30,775 nucleotides of DNA from Oribacterium sp. UBA4274 (GCA_002396005.1 DGVW01000102.1:1-30775); one strand, 5' to 3'; counted from the first letter of the stretch, positions 8,732-16,190 are shown. The notes: a model not told the origin generated them from the letters alone. A program made the numbers and translations.

Positions 8732-9295
8732 TTAATTTGATACTGACTCTCCGGCTATCTCAGCCGCCTGTGACTCGTAGGCAGCATTGGCAGCATCCTG
8801 TGCGATCATATTCTCATCATCTGAGCCGCCTATGATCTCAACTCCGTTTGAGTCTGTTTCAACCGCTGCTGTAGTCTGTGCCTCTGCATCAACAAGATTC
8901 TTGTCCACAAGCTCCCGGTTCTTAACACCCTCCTGAGTGAGGTACTTAATGATATCAGCCATAGTCATTGACTTGTTGATGGTATAGATGCCGGGAACGT
9001 AATCAGCCTCGTAAAGTACTGACTGAACCTTGAATGCATCTACATTGTCAATGAAGCCCATAGACACAAGATGTTCTGCTATGTCTTCTGCCTTTTCGCC
9101 ATCCTCGATAACAAACTCCTGATCCTGAGCGCCCTTCAGAGCCATGGCATGATCATACATGAGTCCATGCCCGTAACTGTATGCTGCGCGAACGCCATTC
9201 ATAAGGGCATATACCAGAAGTGCAATAACGATAACCCGCCATGCGAGACCTATCACAAAGCTGACTGCTTTTTCCACGGTATCTCTGTGCCCCAT
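8732..9295 (-). CDS. MltG-like membrane protein lacking the transglycosylase domain
   Basis: The product is 187 residues. A single membrane helix (about 14-34) is followed by a small extracytoplasmic domain FVIEDGEKAEDIAEHLVSMGFI ... VPGIYTINKSMTMADIIKYLT (about 60-123), which matches the LysM-like N-terminal module of the endolytic transglycosylase MltG (YceG/YrrL). The catalytic YceG domain that normally follows is absent; instead there is a 60-residue Ala/Glu/Asp-rich tail. Position supports the link: yrrL precedes yrrM in B. subtilis, and this gene directly precedes trmR. It starts three bases after the RNase J stop, so translational coupling is likely. It may be a scaffold or peptidoglycan-binding relic; hydrolase activity is not expected. 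Confidence 0.72.
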   Translation of the reverse strand: MGHRDTVEKAVSFVIGLAWRVIVIALLVYALMNGVRAAYSYGHGLMYDHAMALKGAQDQEFVIEDGEKAEDIAEHLVSMGFIDNVDAFKVQSVLYEADYVPGIYTINKSMTMADIIKYLTQEGVKNRELVDKNLVDAEAQTTAAVETDSNGVEIIGGSDDENMIAQDAANAAYESQAAEIAGESVSN

Positions 9296-9298
9296 TTA

Positions 9299-11404
9299 TC
9301 AAACCTCCATGATGATCGGAAGAATAACCGGATTTCTCTTTATACGTTTCCACAGGAAATCACTGAGAGAATCCTTGATGATGTTCTTGATCTTGCCCCA
9401 GTCATTGACATGACGCACCAGACAGTCGTCCACCGCATCCTGTACATGAACTCTTGCCTCTTCCATAAGATCCTCTGACTCACGCACATATACGAAGCCA
9501 CGGGATACAAGATCCGGACCTGCAAGCAGATGTCCCGAATACTTCTCAAGGGTAAGCACAACTACGATGATACCATTCTGGGCAAGATTCTGACGATCTC
9601 TCAAAACTATATTTCCTACATCGCCGACACCAAGTCCGTCAACAAAGACTCCTCCGGCCTGTACATGTTCTCTGACCTCAGCCTTGCTCTTACCGTCTTT
9701 AACGGAAAGCTCAAGCACATCACCGTTCTCTATAAGGAGACACTTCTCTTTTTCAACGCCAACGGCCTCTGCAATTCTTGCAGCCGACATACGATGATGA
9801 TATTCACCGTGTACAGGTATAGAGTACTCCGGTCTAACCAGTGAGAACAGAAGCTTCAGATCGTCTGCACATGCATGACCGGATACATGTGTATCCTGAA
9901 CTATAACCTTGGCATGAAGCATGCAAAGCTCATTAACAACCTTATCTACCGCCTTTTCATTACCCGGAATAGGATGTGATGACAGTACAACTACATCATT
10001 AGGCTTGATGCGTACCTTGCGGTGCATACCACTGGCCATACGGCTGAGTGCCGCCATTGACTCGCCCTGTGATCCTGTAGTGATGAGAACCGTCTGCTCA
10101 TCAGGATAATTTCTGAGCTGATCGATATCGATGAGAGTTCCCTCCGGAATATCAATGTAATTAAGCTCAGATGCCACAGTGATAACATTAACCATAGAAC
10201 GGCCCTCGACAACAACCTTACGGTTGTACTTGGACGCCATGTTTATGATCTGCTGAACTCTGTCTACATTGGATGCAAATGTTGCAACGATTATACGATT
10301 CTGTGTATGCTCGGCAAATATACGGTCAAGTGTAACTCCCACTGAGCGCTCCGACATGGTAGAGCCAGGCTTTCCTGCATTGGTCGAGTCTGACATCATA
10401 GCAAGAACTCCGGACTTGCCAAGCTCTGCAAAGCGCTGAAGATCGATAGGATCTCCAAATACAGGAGTATAATCCACCTTGAAATCTCCGGTGTGTACGA
10501 TGGTTCCGGCCGGCGTGAAAATTGCAAGCGCAGCCGCATCCTGAATTGAATGGTTGGTCTTTACGAACTCAACCTTGATATCTCCGAAATCAACCATTCC
10601 GCCGAAAGGAACAACGTTCATCTCGATAACCTGATCAAGACCGTTTTCCTTTAACTTATTCTCGATAAGAGCCATAGTAAGTCTGGTTCCGTAAACAGGC
10701 ACCTTGATCTGCTGAAGTACATACGGAAGTGCTCCGATATGGTCCTCGTGTCCGTGCGTGATGACAAATCCCTTAACCTTGGATATGTTGCTCCTGAGAT
10801 AAGTGATATCAGGTATGACCAGATCTATGCCAAGCATATCTCCCGATGGAAACGCGAGGCCGCAATCAACGATCATGATACTGTCGTCTGTTTCAAAGGC
10901 AGTGATATTCATGCCTATCTGATCCAGTCCTCCAAGTGGAATGATCTTCAGTTTGCCGTTTTTTTTCATAGTTCCTGCCTCAGACTTCTGTCGTCTTCTT
11001 CTGTTACTATTGTTTCCGGTTCCTCTGGCAGTAACAGCCACAGCTCCTGATGCACTTTCTACTGCGGTGACAGCTTCACCGGCAGACACTGCACCTGTGG
11101 AAGTTCTCCTTTTTCTATGCAAAGCAGTTTCTTCACCATCTTTTTTAGGAGTTCTCTGTCCTCTTATAGATGATCTGATTCTTCCGCGCTTAACTTCGTC
11201 TGTGGATGACGCCTCCTGCGATAATGTCTCACTCTGAGACTCTGCTGTTTCTTCCGTGGCTACAGTCTCTGCTGCAGGCTTTCTGCGTGTTACCCTGCGC
11301 TGTGGTCTGCGAGTTCTCTTCTCTCCTGCAGAAGTCTGCTCTGCTGCTTCATTTACTGCTGAAGAAACATTGTCTTTTACGTCTTTATTTGTATTACTTC
11401 TCAA
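9299..11404 (-). CDS. rnj: Ribonuclease J with a basic low-complexity N-terminal extension
   Basis: Metallo-beta-lactamase/beta-CASP nuclease with 5'-3' exo- and endoribonuclease activity in mRNA decay and rRNA maturation. The core starts near residue 146 (MKKNGKLKIIPLGGLDQIG). The zinc motif HGHEDH is at 217-222, with HTGDFKVD, SSHPIPGNEKAV and HVSGHAC further on; the C-terminal domain ends FLWKRIKRNPVILPIIMEV. The first 145 residues are rich in Arg, Lys, Ser, Thr and Ala and are not part of the usual RNase J fold. The longest reading starts at a TTG at 11404 that overlaps the DUF1292 gene by 11 bases and has a strong GGAAGGAGAAGG site eight bases upstream. An internal ATG at 10969 is a possible alternative start that would remove the extension. 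Confidence 0.93.
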   Translation of the reverse strand: MRSNTNKDVKDNVSSAVNEAAEQTSAGEKRTRRPQRRVTRRKPAAETVATEETAESQSETLSQEASSTDEVKRGRIRSSIRGQRTPKKDGEETALHRKRRTSTGAVSAGEAVTAVESASGAVAVTARGTGNNSNRRRRQKSEAGTMKKNGKLKIIPLGGLDQIGMNITAFETDDSIMIVDCGLAFPSGDMLGIDLVIPDITYLRSNISKVKGFVITHGHEDHIGALPYVLQQIKVPVYGTRLTMALIENKLKENGLDQVIEMNVVPFGGMVDFGDIKVEFVKTNHSIQDAAALAIFTPAGTIVHTGDFKVDYTPVFGDPIDLQRFAELGKSGVLAMMSDSTNAGKPGSTMSERSVGVTLDRIFAEHTQNRIIVATFASNVDRVQQIINMASKYNRKVVVEGRSMVNVITVASELNYIDIPEGTLIDIDQLRNYPDEQTVLITTGSQGESMAALSRMASGMHRKVRIKPNDVVVLSSHPIPGNEKAVDKVVNELCMLHAKVIVQDTHVSGHACADDLKLLFSLVRPEYSIPVHGEYHHRMSAARIAEAVGVEKEKCLLIENGDVLELSVKDGKSKAEVREHVQAGGVFVDGLGVGDVGNIVLRDRQNLAQNGIIVVVLTLEKYSGHLLAGPDLVSRGFVYVRESEDLMEEARVHVQDAVDDCLVRHVNDWGKIKNIIKDSLSDFLWKRIKRNPVILPIIMEV

Positions 11405-11657
11405 TCGTTATACCTTCTCCTTCCAGAAGTGTAGAAAAAATCTGCATAATTGCTTCCGATTCCTTATCATCAACAAACTCATAATCTGCTTCATCATCTT
11501 CCGGACCGGATACGTCCTTCATAACGTAGCATTCACCATCTTCACCTTCAGGTGCATCTGTTACAAGAATATAATTCACACCCTGAACTGTTGTCTCCTC
11601 AAGAATCTCCAGTTCAAGATTTCCATCTTCTGATTTTAATCGGATAGTATTCTTCAT
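11394..11657 (-). CDS. DUF1292 family protein (YrzB-like)
   Basis: Small acidic protein of 87 residues: NLELEILEETTVQGVNYILV, then DDEADYEFVDDKESEAIMQIF. DUF1292 proteins are widespread in Firmicutes, and no molecular function is established. B. subtilis yrzB sits directly after yrrK (ruvX), and the order is the same here. The ATG at 11657 has an AGGAG ribosome site. The gene's end overlaps the likely TTG start of RNase J by 11 bases, so the two are probably translationally coupled. Confidence 0.85.
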   Translation of the reverse strand: MKNTIRLKSEDGNLELEILEETTVQGVNYILVTDAPEGEDGECYVMKDVSGPEDDEADYEFVDDKESEAIMQIFSTLLEGEGITIEK

Positions 11658-11712
11658 GTTAATCTCCTAACTCCTGTTATTATTGCATCAATTCCGTATT
11701 CATCACCGGATG

Positions 11713-12126
11713 TCATCCCCTCAGATATTGTTCCAGGATGATCTGGGCTGCTACCTGATCGATATACTGTTTCTGATCACAGCGTTTCACTCCGCTTTCA
11801 TCCAATATCTCTGCCGCCTCGATAGTCGTGAGACGTTCATCGGCAAACTCTATAGGTACCGTCACTCTGAGAGCCAGTTTTTCAGCAAAAGCCCTTGTAG
11901 CCATTGCTCTGTCTCCCTCAGAATCATCCATATTGAGAGGCAGTCCCAATATGATCTTCTCTACATCGTTATCCTCGACAATCTTCTCTATTTCCGCCAA
12001 TGTTTTTCTGAGTTTTGTTTCTCTGTCTCTGAAGATAGTCTTAAGAGGCTGGACTGTAATGCCCATAGGATCTGTGATGGCTACTCCAACCGTTTTTGAT
12101 CCGTAATCTAATCCTAAAATTCTCAC
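11713..12126 (-). CDS. ruvX: RuvX / YqgF-family RNase H-like nuclease
   Basis: 137-residue RNase H-fold protein called putative Holliday-junction resolvase; family members are also linked to pre-16S rRNA processing. The start RILGLDYGSKTVGVAITDP contains the first catalytic aspartate. GLPLNMDDSEGDRA and FADERLTTIEAAEIL carry the expected central motifs, and the final DQVAAQIILEQYL contains the late acidic position. Translation starts at GTG (12126), with only a weak AGCAGG site about nine bases upstream. ireB lies upstream with a terminator between, so ruvX probably begins a separate transcript that runs through DUF1292, rnj, the MltG-like gene, trmR and trhP. Confidence 0.93.
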   Translation of the reverse strand: MRILGLDYGSKTVGVAITDPMGITVQPLKTIFRDRETKLRKTLAEIEKIVEDNDVEKIILGLPLNMDDSEGDRAMATRAFAEKLALRVTVPIEFADERLTTIEAAEILDESGVKRCDQKQYIDQVAAQIILEQYLRG

Positions 12127-12244
12127 TTAAATGTTACCTGCTCTGCTAATGTCTAATTTTCGACTTTGGCTTATAGCCTGCCTTCGTTTTTCGATGATGC
12201 GCCGCCAGGGTCTCATGGGTATGTAAGGCTTGTAGCCTACACAA

Positions 12245-12276
12245 AACAAAAGAGTCTGTCAAGCGGACAGACTCTT
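12245..12276 (-). terminator. Intrinsic terminator after ireB
   Basis: An 11-base-pair stem AAGAGTCTGTC / GACAGACTCTT (12250-12260 with 12266-12276) encloses the loop AAGCG. Read on the minus strand, the stem is followed directly by TTTGTTTTG, a good U-rich tail. It lies 14 bases past the ireB stop and ends the mtaB-ireB transcript. Confidence 0.88.
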
Positions 12277-12290
12277 AGTAGACACATCAA

Positions 12291-12554
12291 TTACTTGCTG
12301 AGTTTAGCCTCAACATAGGTTTTAGTAAGCTCCTCAAGGATCTCATCACGTTCAACCTTCATAATAAGGCTGCGAGCACCCTTGTGGCTTGTTATGTATG
12401 TCGGATCACCAGACATAATATAGCCCACGATCTGATTGATCGGATTATAGCCCTTTTCTGTCAATGCTTCGTAGACACGGGTCAAAACCTCTGTAACATC
12501 CAAATCGTAATCCTGCATCGGTCTGATAATCTGTGTACTGCCTAAATCGCTCAT
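12291..12554 (-). CDS. ireB: IreB family regulatory phosphoprotein (DUF965, YrzL-like)
   Basis: 87-residue protein matching the IreB/YrzL family: GYNPINQIVGYIMSGDPTYI is the conserved core, followed by HKGARSLIMKVERDEILEELTKTYVEAK. In Enterococcus faecalis IreB is a substrate of the Ser/Thr kinase IreK and phosphatase IreP, phosphorylated on N-terminal threonines, and modulates cephalosporin resistance. Here Ser6 and Thr7 are candidate phospho-acceptors. It lies 41 bases from mtaB, is followed by an intrinsic terminator, and occupies the place of yrzL before ruvX as in B. subtilis, though alaS is not upstream here. Confidence 0.94.
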   Translation of the reverse strand: MSDLGSTQIIRPMQDYDLDVTEVLTRVYEALTEKGYNPINQIVGYIMSGDPTYITSHKGARSLIMKVERDEILEELTKTYVEAKLSK

Positions 12555-12595
12555 ATTGTCACGTCCTTTTAATAACTTAGTTCATTCTATAACAT

Positions 12596-14191
12596 TTATA
12601 CGGTCATTGCAAGTACACATGTGTCACAGAAATCTGTGCCCCTGACTCTCATTATTTGTCCGATTTTACCTTCATCTGCTGCATTTCCCCAAACAGGAAC
12701 CACATAACGCACATAACTTCTGTTATAACCTCTCAGATATTTTTTTCCATCGATTGTAACCATCTCTTCCGGAATTATCTCGTCTGTCCTGCCTATAAAG
12801 CTCTGTCTGAATGCTTCAGACTTCGCTCCATCCAGCCTGATAAGCTTTTCTGAACGTTCTGCTTTTATCTGATCCGGCACCTGATCCTTCATTTTGTCTG
12901 CAGCCGTTCCCTGACGCCTGCTGTACTTAAATACATGAAGCTCATAAAATCCTATCTCGTCTATGAAGCGGTAGGAATCCATAAAGTCATCTTCTGTTTC
13001 ACCCGGAAAACCCACTATAACATCCGTTGTTATAGCAGCGTCATCCCATGCAGCTCTTATGATATCAACCGATCTTCTGAAAGCCGACGTATCATAGTGT
13101 CTGTTCATAGCCTTAAGCGTCCGGTCACAGCCACTCTGCAGTGAAAGATGGAAATGAGGACACACTTCCGGTATCTTTTTAAGTTCATCCACAAAGGCCT
13201 CGGTAATGATACGGGGTTCCAGACTTCCCAGCCTTACTCTTGCAATTCCCGGCACCTCTGCGGTTCTCCTGATAAGTTCAAGAAGTCTCTCGGAAGGTAT
13301 ATCATGATCCATTGCATACTCATAGTTCGCATTATCAAAATCAAGGCCGTAGGATGAAAGATGTATTCCGGTCAGCACCACCTCACGGTATCCTCTTGTT
13401 GCAAAATCCTCAACTTCTTTCAATGCATTCTCAAGAGATCTTGATCTGATGCGTCCACGTACATATGGAATTATGCAGTAGGAGCAGAACTGATTGCAGC
13501 CATCCTGAACCTTGATGAATACGCGTCCGTTATCCGCAATCTCACCAGCTCTGAGCTCTTCAAAGGTTTTCTCTTTGTTGATATCCCGTACATAAGCGCT
13601 TGTTCTGCTTTTGAAATTTCGTCCGCCCCCTGATGACGCAGTTCCTGAAGATACTCTCTCAAAGGAAGCTTTTTCATCATCTATAGTCCCCCGAGACAAA
13701 CCTTCTGAAGGTACACCGGTTTCAGCCACATTTTCTGTTATGCAGTTTTTCTCAGACCTTTTTATATTTTCATTTTTTACGGTCTCATCGGTCTTTCCGC
13801 CGAGATATTCCTCCAAGATGGGAATGATATTGCTTTTATCATTGTTACCGACAAGTATATCAACTGCCGTATCCTGCCTAAGCTCCTCTGATCGTGCCTG
13901 AACATAACAGCCTACAGCAATTACAACAGCCTCCGGATTCATAGCTCTTGCCTTATGTATCATCTGCCTGGACTTACGATCCGCAATATTGGTTACAGAG
14001 CAGGTATTGATAATGTAAATATCCGCTCTGTCCTTCTCCCATGAAACTATCTCTACCCCGGCCTCACGAAGCTCAGAAACCATAGCCTCTGCTTCATATG
14101 AATTGACTTTGCAGCCGAGATTATGCATGGCCGCCTTCATCTTACTAAAATCTATTTTCACCTGTATTTCCTTTGTATTGCCATCAGTCAT
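12596..14191 (-). CDS. mtaB: tRNA t6A37 methylthiotransferase MtaB
   Basis: Radical-SAM methylthiotransferase that converts t6A37 to ms2t6A in ANN-decoding tRNAs. The UPF0004 domain has NLGCKVNSYEAEAM (Cys27), NTCSVTN (Cys64) and VGCYVQ (Cys95) for the second iron-sulfur cluster. The radical-SAM motif CNQFCSYC is at Cys232, 236 and 239 in DGCNQFCSYCIIPYVRGR. A C-terminal TRAM-like region ends the 531 residues. The protein is about 90 residues longer than usual: a Ser/Glu/Thr-rich insert lies at about 132-194 between the two domains, and there is a short N-terminal addition. The start at 14191 has only a weak ribosome site; Met18 (MKAAMHNLGCKVN) is an alternative. A good promoter lies upstream. 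Confidence 0.93.
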   Translation of the reverse strand: MTDGNTKEIQVKIDFSKMKAAMHNLGCKVNSYEAEAMVSELREAGVEIVSWEKDRADIYIINTCSVTNIADRKSRQMIHKARAMNPEAVVIAVGCYVQARSEELRQDTAVDILVGNNDKSNIIPILEEYLGGKTDETVKNENIKRSEKNCITENVAETGVPSEGLSRGTIDDEKASFERVSSGTASSGGGRNFKSRTSAYVRDINKEKTFEELRAGEIADNGRVFIKVQDGCNQFCSYCIIPYVRGRIRSRSLENALKEVEDFATRGYREVVLTGIHLSSYGLDFDNANYEYAMDHDIPSERLLELIRRTAEVPGIARVRLGSLEPRIITEAFVDELKKIPEVCPHFHLSLQSGCDRTLKAMNRHYDTSAFRRSVDIIRAAWDDAAITTDVIVGFPGETEDDFMDSYRFIDEIGFYELHVFKYSRRQGTAADKMKDQVPDQIKAERSEKLIRLDGAKSEAFRQSFIGRTDEIIPEEMVTIDGKKYLRGYNRSYVRYVVPVWGNAADEGKIGQIMRVRGTDFCDTCVLAMTV

Positions 14192-14249
14192 AATTTATTT
14201 CTTTAGTGTGTTGCCCACTTGTCATATCTTTAAGAAAATGCTTCACACT

Positions 14250-14279
14250 TATATATTCATTCTCGTCATAATATATCAA
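14250..14279 (-). promoter_or_regulatory. Candidate sigma-A promoter for mtaB
   Basis: On the minus strand, TTGATA (14279-14274) is followed after 18 bases by TATATA (14255-14250). It lies about 60 bases upstream of the mtaB start in the divergent mtaB/HPr-like interval. There are few competing matches nearby, but the region is A+T-rich. Confidence 0.55.
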
Positions 14280-14416
14280 TTGGTCTATCGAGTCTACAAA
14301 ATTTTGCTGCCCGTAATTCTCAGATAAAACATTGGCAGAAGTTCAGGCAGTTCCGCCCCCCGGTCAATTGCTTTTAAATAATGCTTGCTTTTAAATACCA
14401 ATCCTGTTACAATCTA

Positions 14417-14446
14417 TTGACTTTTAAAGTTTGTTGTTGATAAAAT
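14417..14446 (+). promoter_or_regulatory. Sigma-A promoter for the HPr-like gene
   Basis: TTGACT (14417-14422) and TAAAAT (14441-14446) are separated by 18 bases, and the HPr-like start codon lies 67 bases beyond the -10 box. Together with the strong AAGGAGG ribosome site at 14498-14504, eight bases before the GTG start, this gives a clear expression signal. Confidence 0.7.
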
Positions 14447-14458
14447 TAATAACAAACT
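14428..14458. promoter_or_regulatory. Inverted repeat over the HPr-like promoter, operator-like
   Basis: AGTTTGTTGTT (14428-14438) and AATAACAAACT (14448-14458) are inverted arms with one mismatch around a nine-base centre. The arms cover the spacer, the -10 box and the likely transcription start. The placement suits a dimeric repressor. It could instead form a short RNA hairpin, but the left arm lies upstream of the expected start site, which favours a DNA site. The regulator is unknown. Confidence 0.5.
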
Positions 14459-14512
14459 AAGTGTCTATTTATTCATCACTTTAAGTATATTATTTTTAAG
14501 GAGGATTTCATC

Positions 14513-14755
14513 GTGAAAACCGTTCGTATCTCACTTAATTCTATCGATAAAGTAAAGTCATTCGTTAATGAACTTGTTAAGTTCTCAGACGTTGATTTCG
14601 ATCTCGTATCTGGTCGTTATGTAATCGATGCCAAGTCCATCATGGGTATTTTCTCATTGGATCTTTCAAAGCCAATCGATCTTAACATCCACGCAGATGC
14701 CAATCGTATGGATGAGATTCTTTCTGCTCTGACACCATATATCATTGCAGAGTGA
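14513..14755 (+). CDS. HPr-like protein without the phosphorylated histidine
   Basis: 80-residue protein starting at GTG (14513) with AAGGAGG eight bases upstream. YVIDAKSIMGIFSLDLSKPIDLNI (about 36-59) matches the HPr fold around the regulatory serine (here Ser42 in KSIMG). The N-terminal active-site motif of HPr, GxHARPA with His15, is missing: the aligned stretch is SLNSIDKVKSFVNE with no histidine. It therefore cannot pass phosphate in the PTS in the usual way. Similar proteins in Clostridia are labelled HPr family; a regulatory role is possible but not shown. It has its own promoter and a terminator directly after it. Confidence 0.8.
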   Translation: MKTVRISLNSIDKVKSFVNELVKFSDVDFDLVSGRYVIDAKSIMGIFSLDLSKPIDLNIHADANRMDEILSALTPYIIAE

Positions 14756-14791
14756 TTTGATTGTATTTAAGCGATACAAGAATTTGAAACC

Positions 14792-14823
14792 GAGTGCGTG
14801 CTGGTGTACGCACTCATTTTTTT
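14792..14823 (+). terminator. Intrinsic terminator after the HPr-like gene
   Basis: Stem GAGTGCGT / ACGCACTC (14792-14799 with 14808-14815), eight base pairs with an eight-base loop, is followed by A and seven T residues (14817-14823). It stands between the HPr-like gene and thiI, so it should cut or reduce read-through into thiI. Confidence 0.85.
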
Positions 14824-14835
14824 CGCAAACAAACA

Positions 14836-14856
14836 TGTAGGGGCTTAACCTCTACA
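14836..14856 (+). promoter_or_regulatory. Hairpin in the thiI leader beside the ribosome site
   Basis: TGTAGGGG and CCTCTACA (14836-14843 with 14849-14856) form an eight-pair stem including one G-U pair, with loop CTTAA. It ends four bases before the AAAAGGAG ribosome site (14861-14868) of thiI. Lacking a T-run, it is not a terminator; it may influence initiation or mRNA stability. Confidence 0.45.
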
Positions 14857-14872
14857 CAAGAAAAGGAGTTCT

Positions 14873-16072
14873 ATGCAATACCAAAGCTTTCTTATCAAGT
14901 ATGCAGAGATTGGTACCAAGGGCAAAAACCGTTATGTATTTGAGGATGCCCTGGTGCACGACATCAGAAAAAAGCTTGAGCGCGCCGAAGGCGATTTCAA
15001 AGTTTATCGTGAGCGCGGACGTATCTATGTAACAGTCAAGTCAGAAACCTACGACTATGATGAGACCGTTGATGCCCTTCAGCATGTATTTGGAATCGTT
15101 TCTATATGTCCTATGATTCAGATGGAGTCAACCCACGAGTATCGTGAGGTATCTGACAAGGTTCTCGAGTATTTCGGTGAGGTTTACGGAGACCGCAAGC
15201 TCACCTTTAAGGTCAGCACAAGACGTGCAGACAAGGATTTCCCTATGCAGTCAAACGAAGTTGATGCCGAGCTCGGTCATGATATCCTTGAGAAGTTTGC
15301 CAATACATCTGTTGATGTTCATACTCCTGAGGTCATCGTTCATGTTGAGATCCGTCAGTTTATAAACATTTACTCAGAAATCCTCCCGGGTGCAGGCGGT
15401 ATGCCTCTCGGCACAAACGGCAAGGCTATGCTTCTTCTCTCCGGCGGTATCGACAGCCCAGTTGCCGGATACATGATCGCACGCCGCGGCGCCATCATTG
15501 AGGCAACTTACTTCCACGCCCCACCATACACATCAGAGCGTGCAAAGCAGAAGGTTGTGGATCTTGCCAATGAAGTTGCCCTGTACTCAGGTCCTATTGC
15601 CTTACATGTTGTTAACTTCACAGACATTCAGCTCAAGATCTACGAGAAGTGTCCTCATGAAGAGCTCACCATCATCATGCGTCGTTACATGATGCGCATT
15701 GCCGAGGCTATCGCCGAGAAACGCGATTGTATCGCCCTCATAACAGGCGAGTCCATCGGTCAGGTTGCAAGCCAGACCATGCAGTCACTTGTCTGCACCA
15801 ATGAAGTATGTAAGCTCCCTGTATACCGCCCGGTCATTGCATTTGACAAGCAGCAGATCGTTGAGGTATCTCAGAAGATCGGAACTTATGAGACTTCTAT
15901 TGAACCTTTTGAGGATTGCTGTACTATCTTTGTAGCAAAGCATCCTGTTACTAAGCCGCTTCCTGAGAAGATCCGCAAGTCCGAGCAGATTGTTTATGAT
16001 GAGATGCTTCCACTTGTTGATAAGGCAGTTGAAGAAGCCGAACTCATCTGGTGTGCAGGAAAAGGTCGCTGA
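14873..16072 (+). CDS. thiI: ThiI, tRNA 4-thiouridine synthase
   Basis: Adenylates uridine 8 of tRNA and transfers sulfur to give 4-thiouridine; in some bacteria it also supplies sulfur for thiamine. The 399 residues show an N-terminal ferredoxin-like/THUMP part (about 1-165, ending VHVEIRQFINIYSEI) and a PP-loop ATPase with SGGIDSP at 190-196. FEDCCTIFVAKHP carries the cysteine corresponding to Cys344 of the E. coli enzyme. There is no C-terminal rhodanese domain, so sulfur must come directly from a cysteine desulfurase, and one is encoded 1.4 kb away on the other strand. Codons end in C more often (many GCC alanines) than in nearby genes. The AAAAGGAG site fixes the start. Confidence 0.97.
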   Translation: MQYQSFLIKYAEIGTKGKNRYVFEDALVHDIRKKLERAEGDFKVYRERGRIYVTVKSETYDYDETVDALQHVFGIVSICPMIQMESTHEYREVSDKVLEYFGEVYGDRKLTFKVSTRRADKDFPMQSNEVDAELGHDILEKFANTSVDVHTPEVIVHVEIRQFINIYSEILPGAGGMPLGTNGKAMLLLSGGIDSPVAGYMIARRGAIIEATYFHAPPYTSERAKQKVVDLANEVALYSGPIALHVVNFTDIQLKIYEKCPHEELTIIMRRYMMRIAEAIAEKRDCIALITGESIGQVASQTMQSLVCTNEVCKLPVYRPVIAFDKQQIVEVSQKIGTYETSIEPFEDCCTIFVAKHPVTKPLPEKIRKSEQIVYDEMLPLVDKAVEEAELIWCAGKGR

Positions 16073-16090
16073 TTCGTTGAAAATGGTACA

Positions 16091-16136
16091 GAAAAAGCAA
16101 GGAACATGGGCCGGCGCTCATCCCTTGCTTTTTCTT
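16091..16136 (+). terminator. Intrinsic terminator after thiI
   Basis: GAAAAAGCAAGG and CCTTGCTTTTTC (16091-16102 with 16123-16134) form a perfect 12-pair stem. The enclosed bases can add an inner TGGGC/GCTCA stem with loop CGGC, and the distal arm contains five T residues. It begins 18 bases after the thiI stop. Because the arms are A-rich on one side and T-rich on the other, it could work in both directions. Confidence 0.85.
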
Positions 16137-16168
16137 CACTTTGTCATAAATCACTAAAACTCTGTTCA

Positions 16169-16190
16169 AAAGAATCCACTGTGATTCTTT
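16169..16190. terminator. Weak two-way terminator-like hairpin between thiI and prmA
   Basis: AAAGAATC and GATTCTTT (16169-16176 with 16183-16190) enclose CACTGT. Read on the minus strand the stem ends in TTCTTTTG, so it may end the prmA transcript, but it lies about 170 bases past the prmA stop and its T-run is short. Confidence 0.35.

Noticed and set aside
10739..11633. Several plus-strand open frames opposite rnj and DUF1292
   Set aside because: Shadows of low-complexity coding sequence; cysteine/leucine-rich nonsense products.
12168..12240. Two similar GGCTT-A/G-TAGCC hairpins before ruvX as a riboswitch
   Set aside because: Stems of only about four to five pairs and no match to a known aptamer; no convincing promoter context either.
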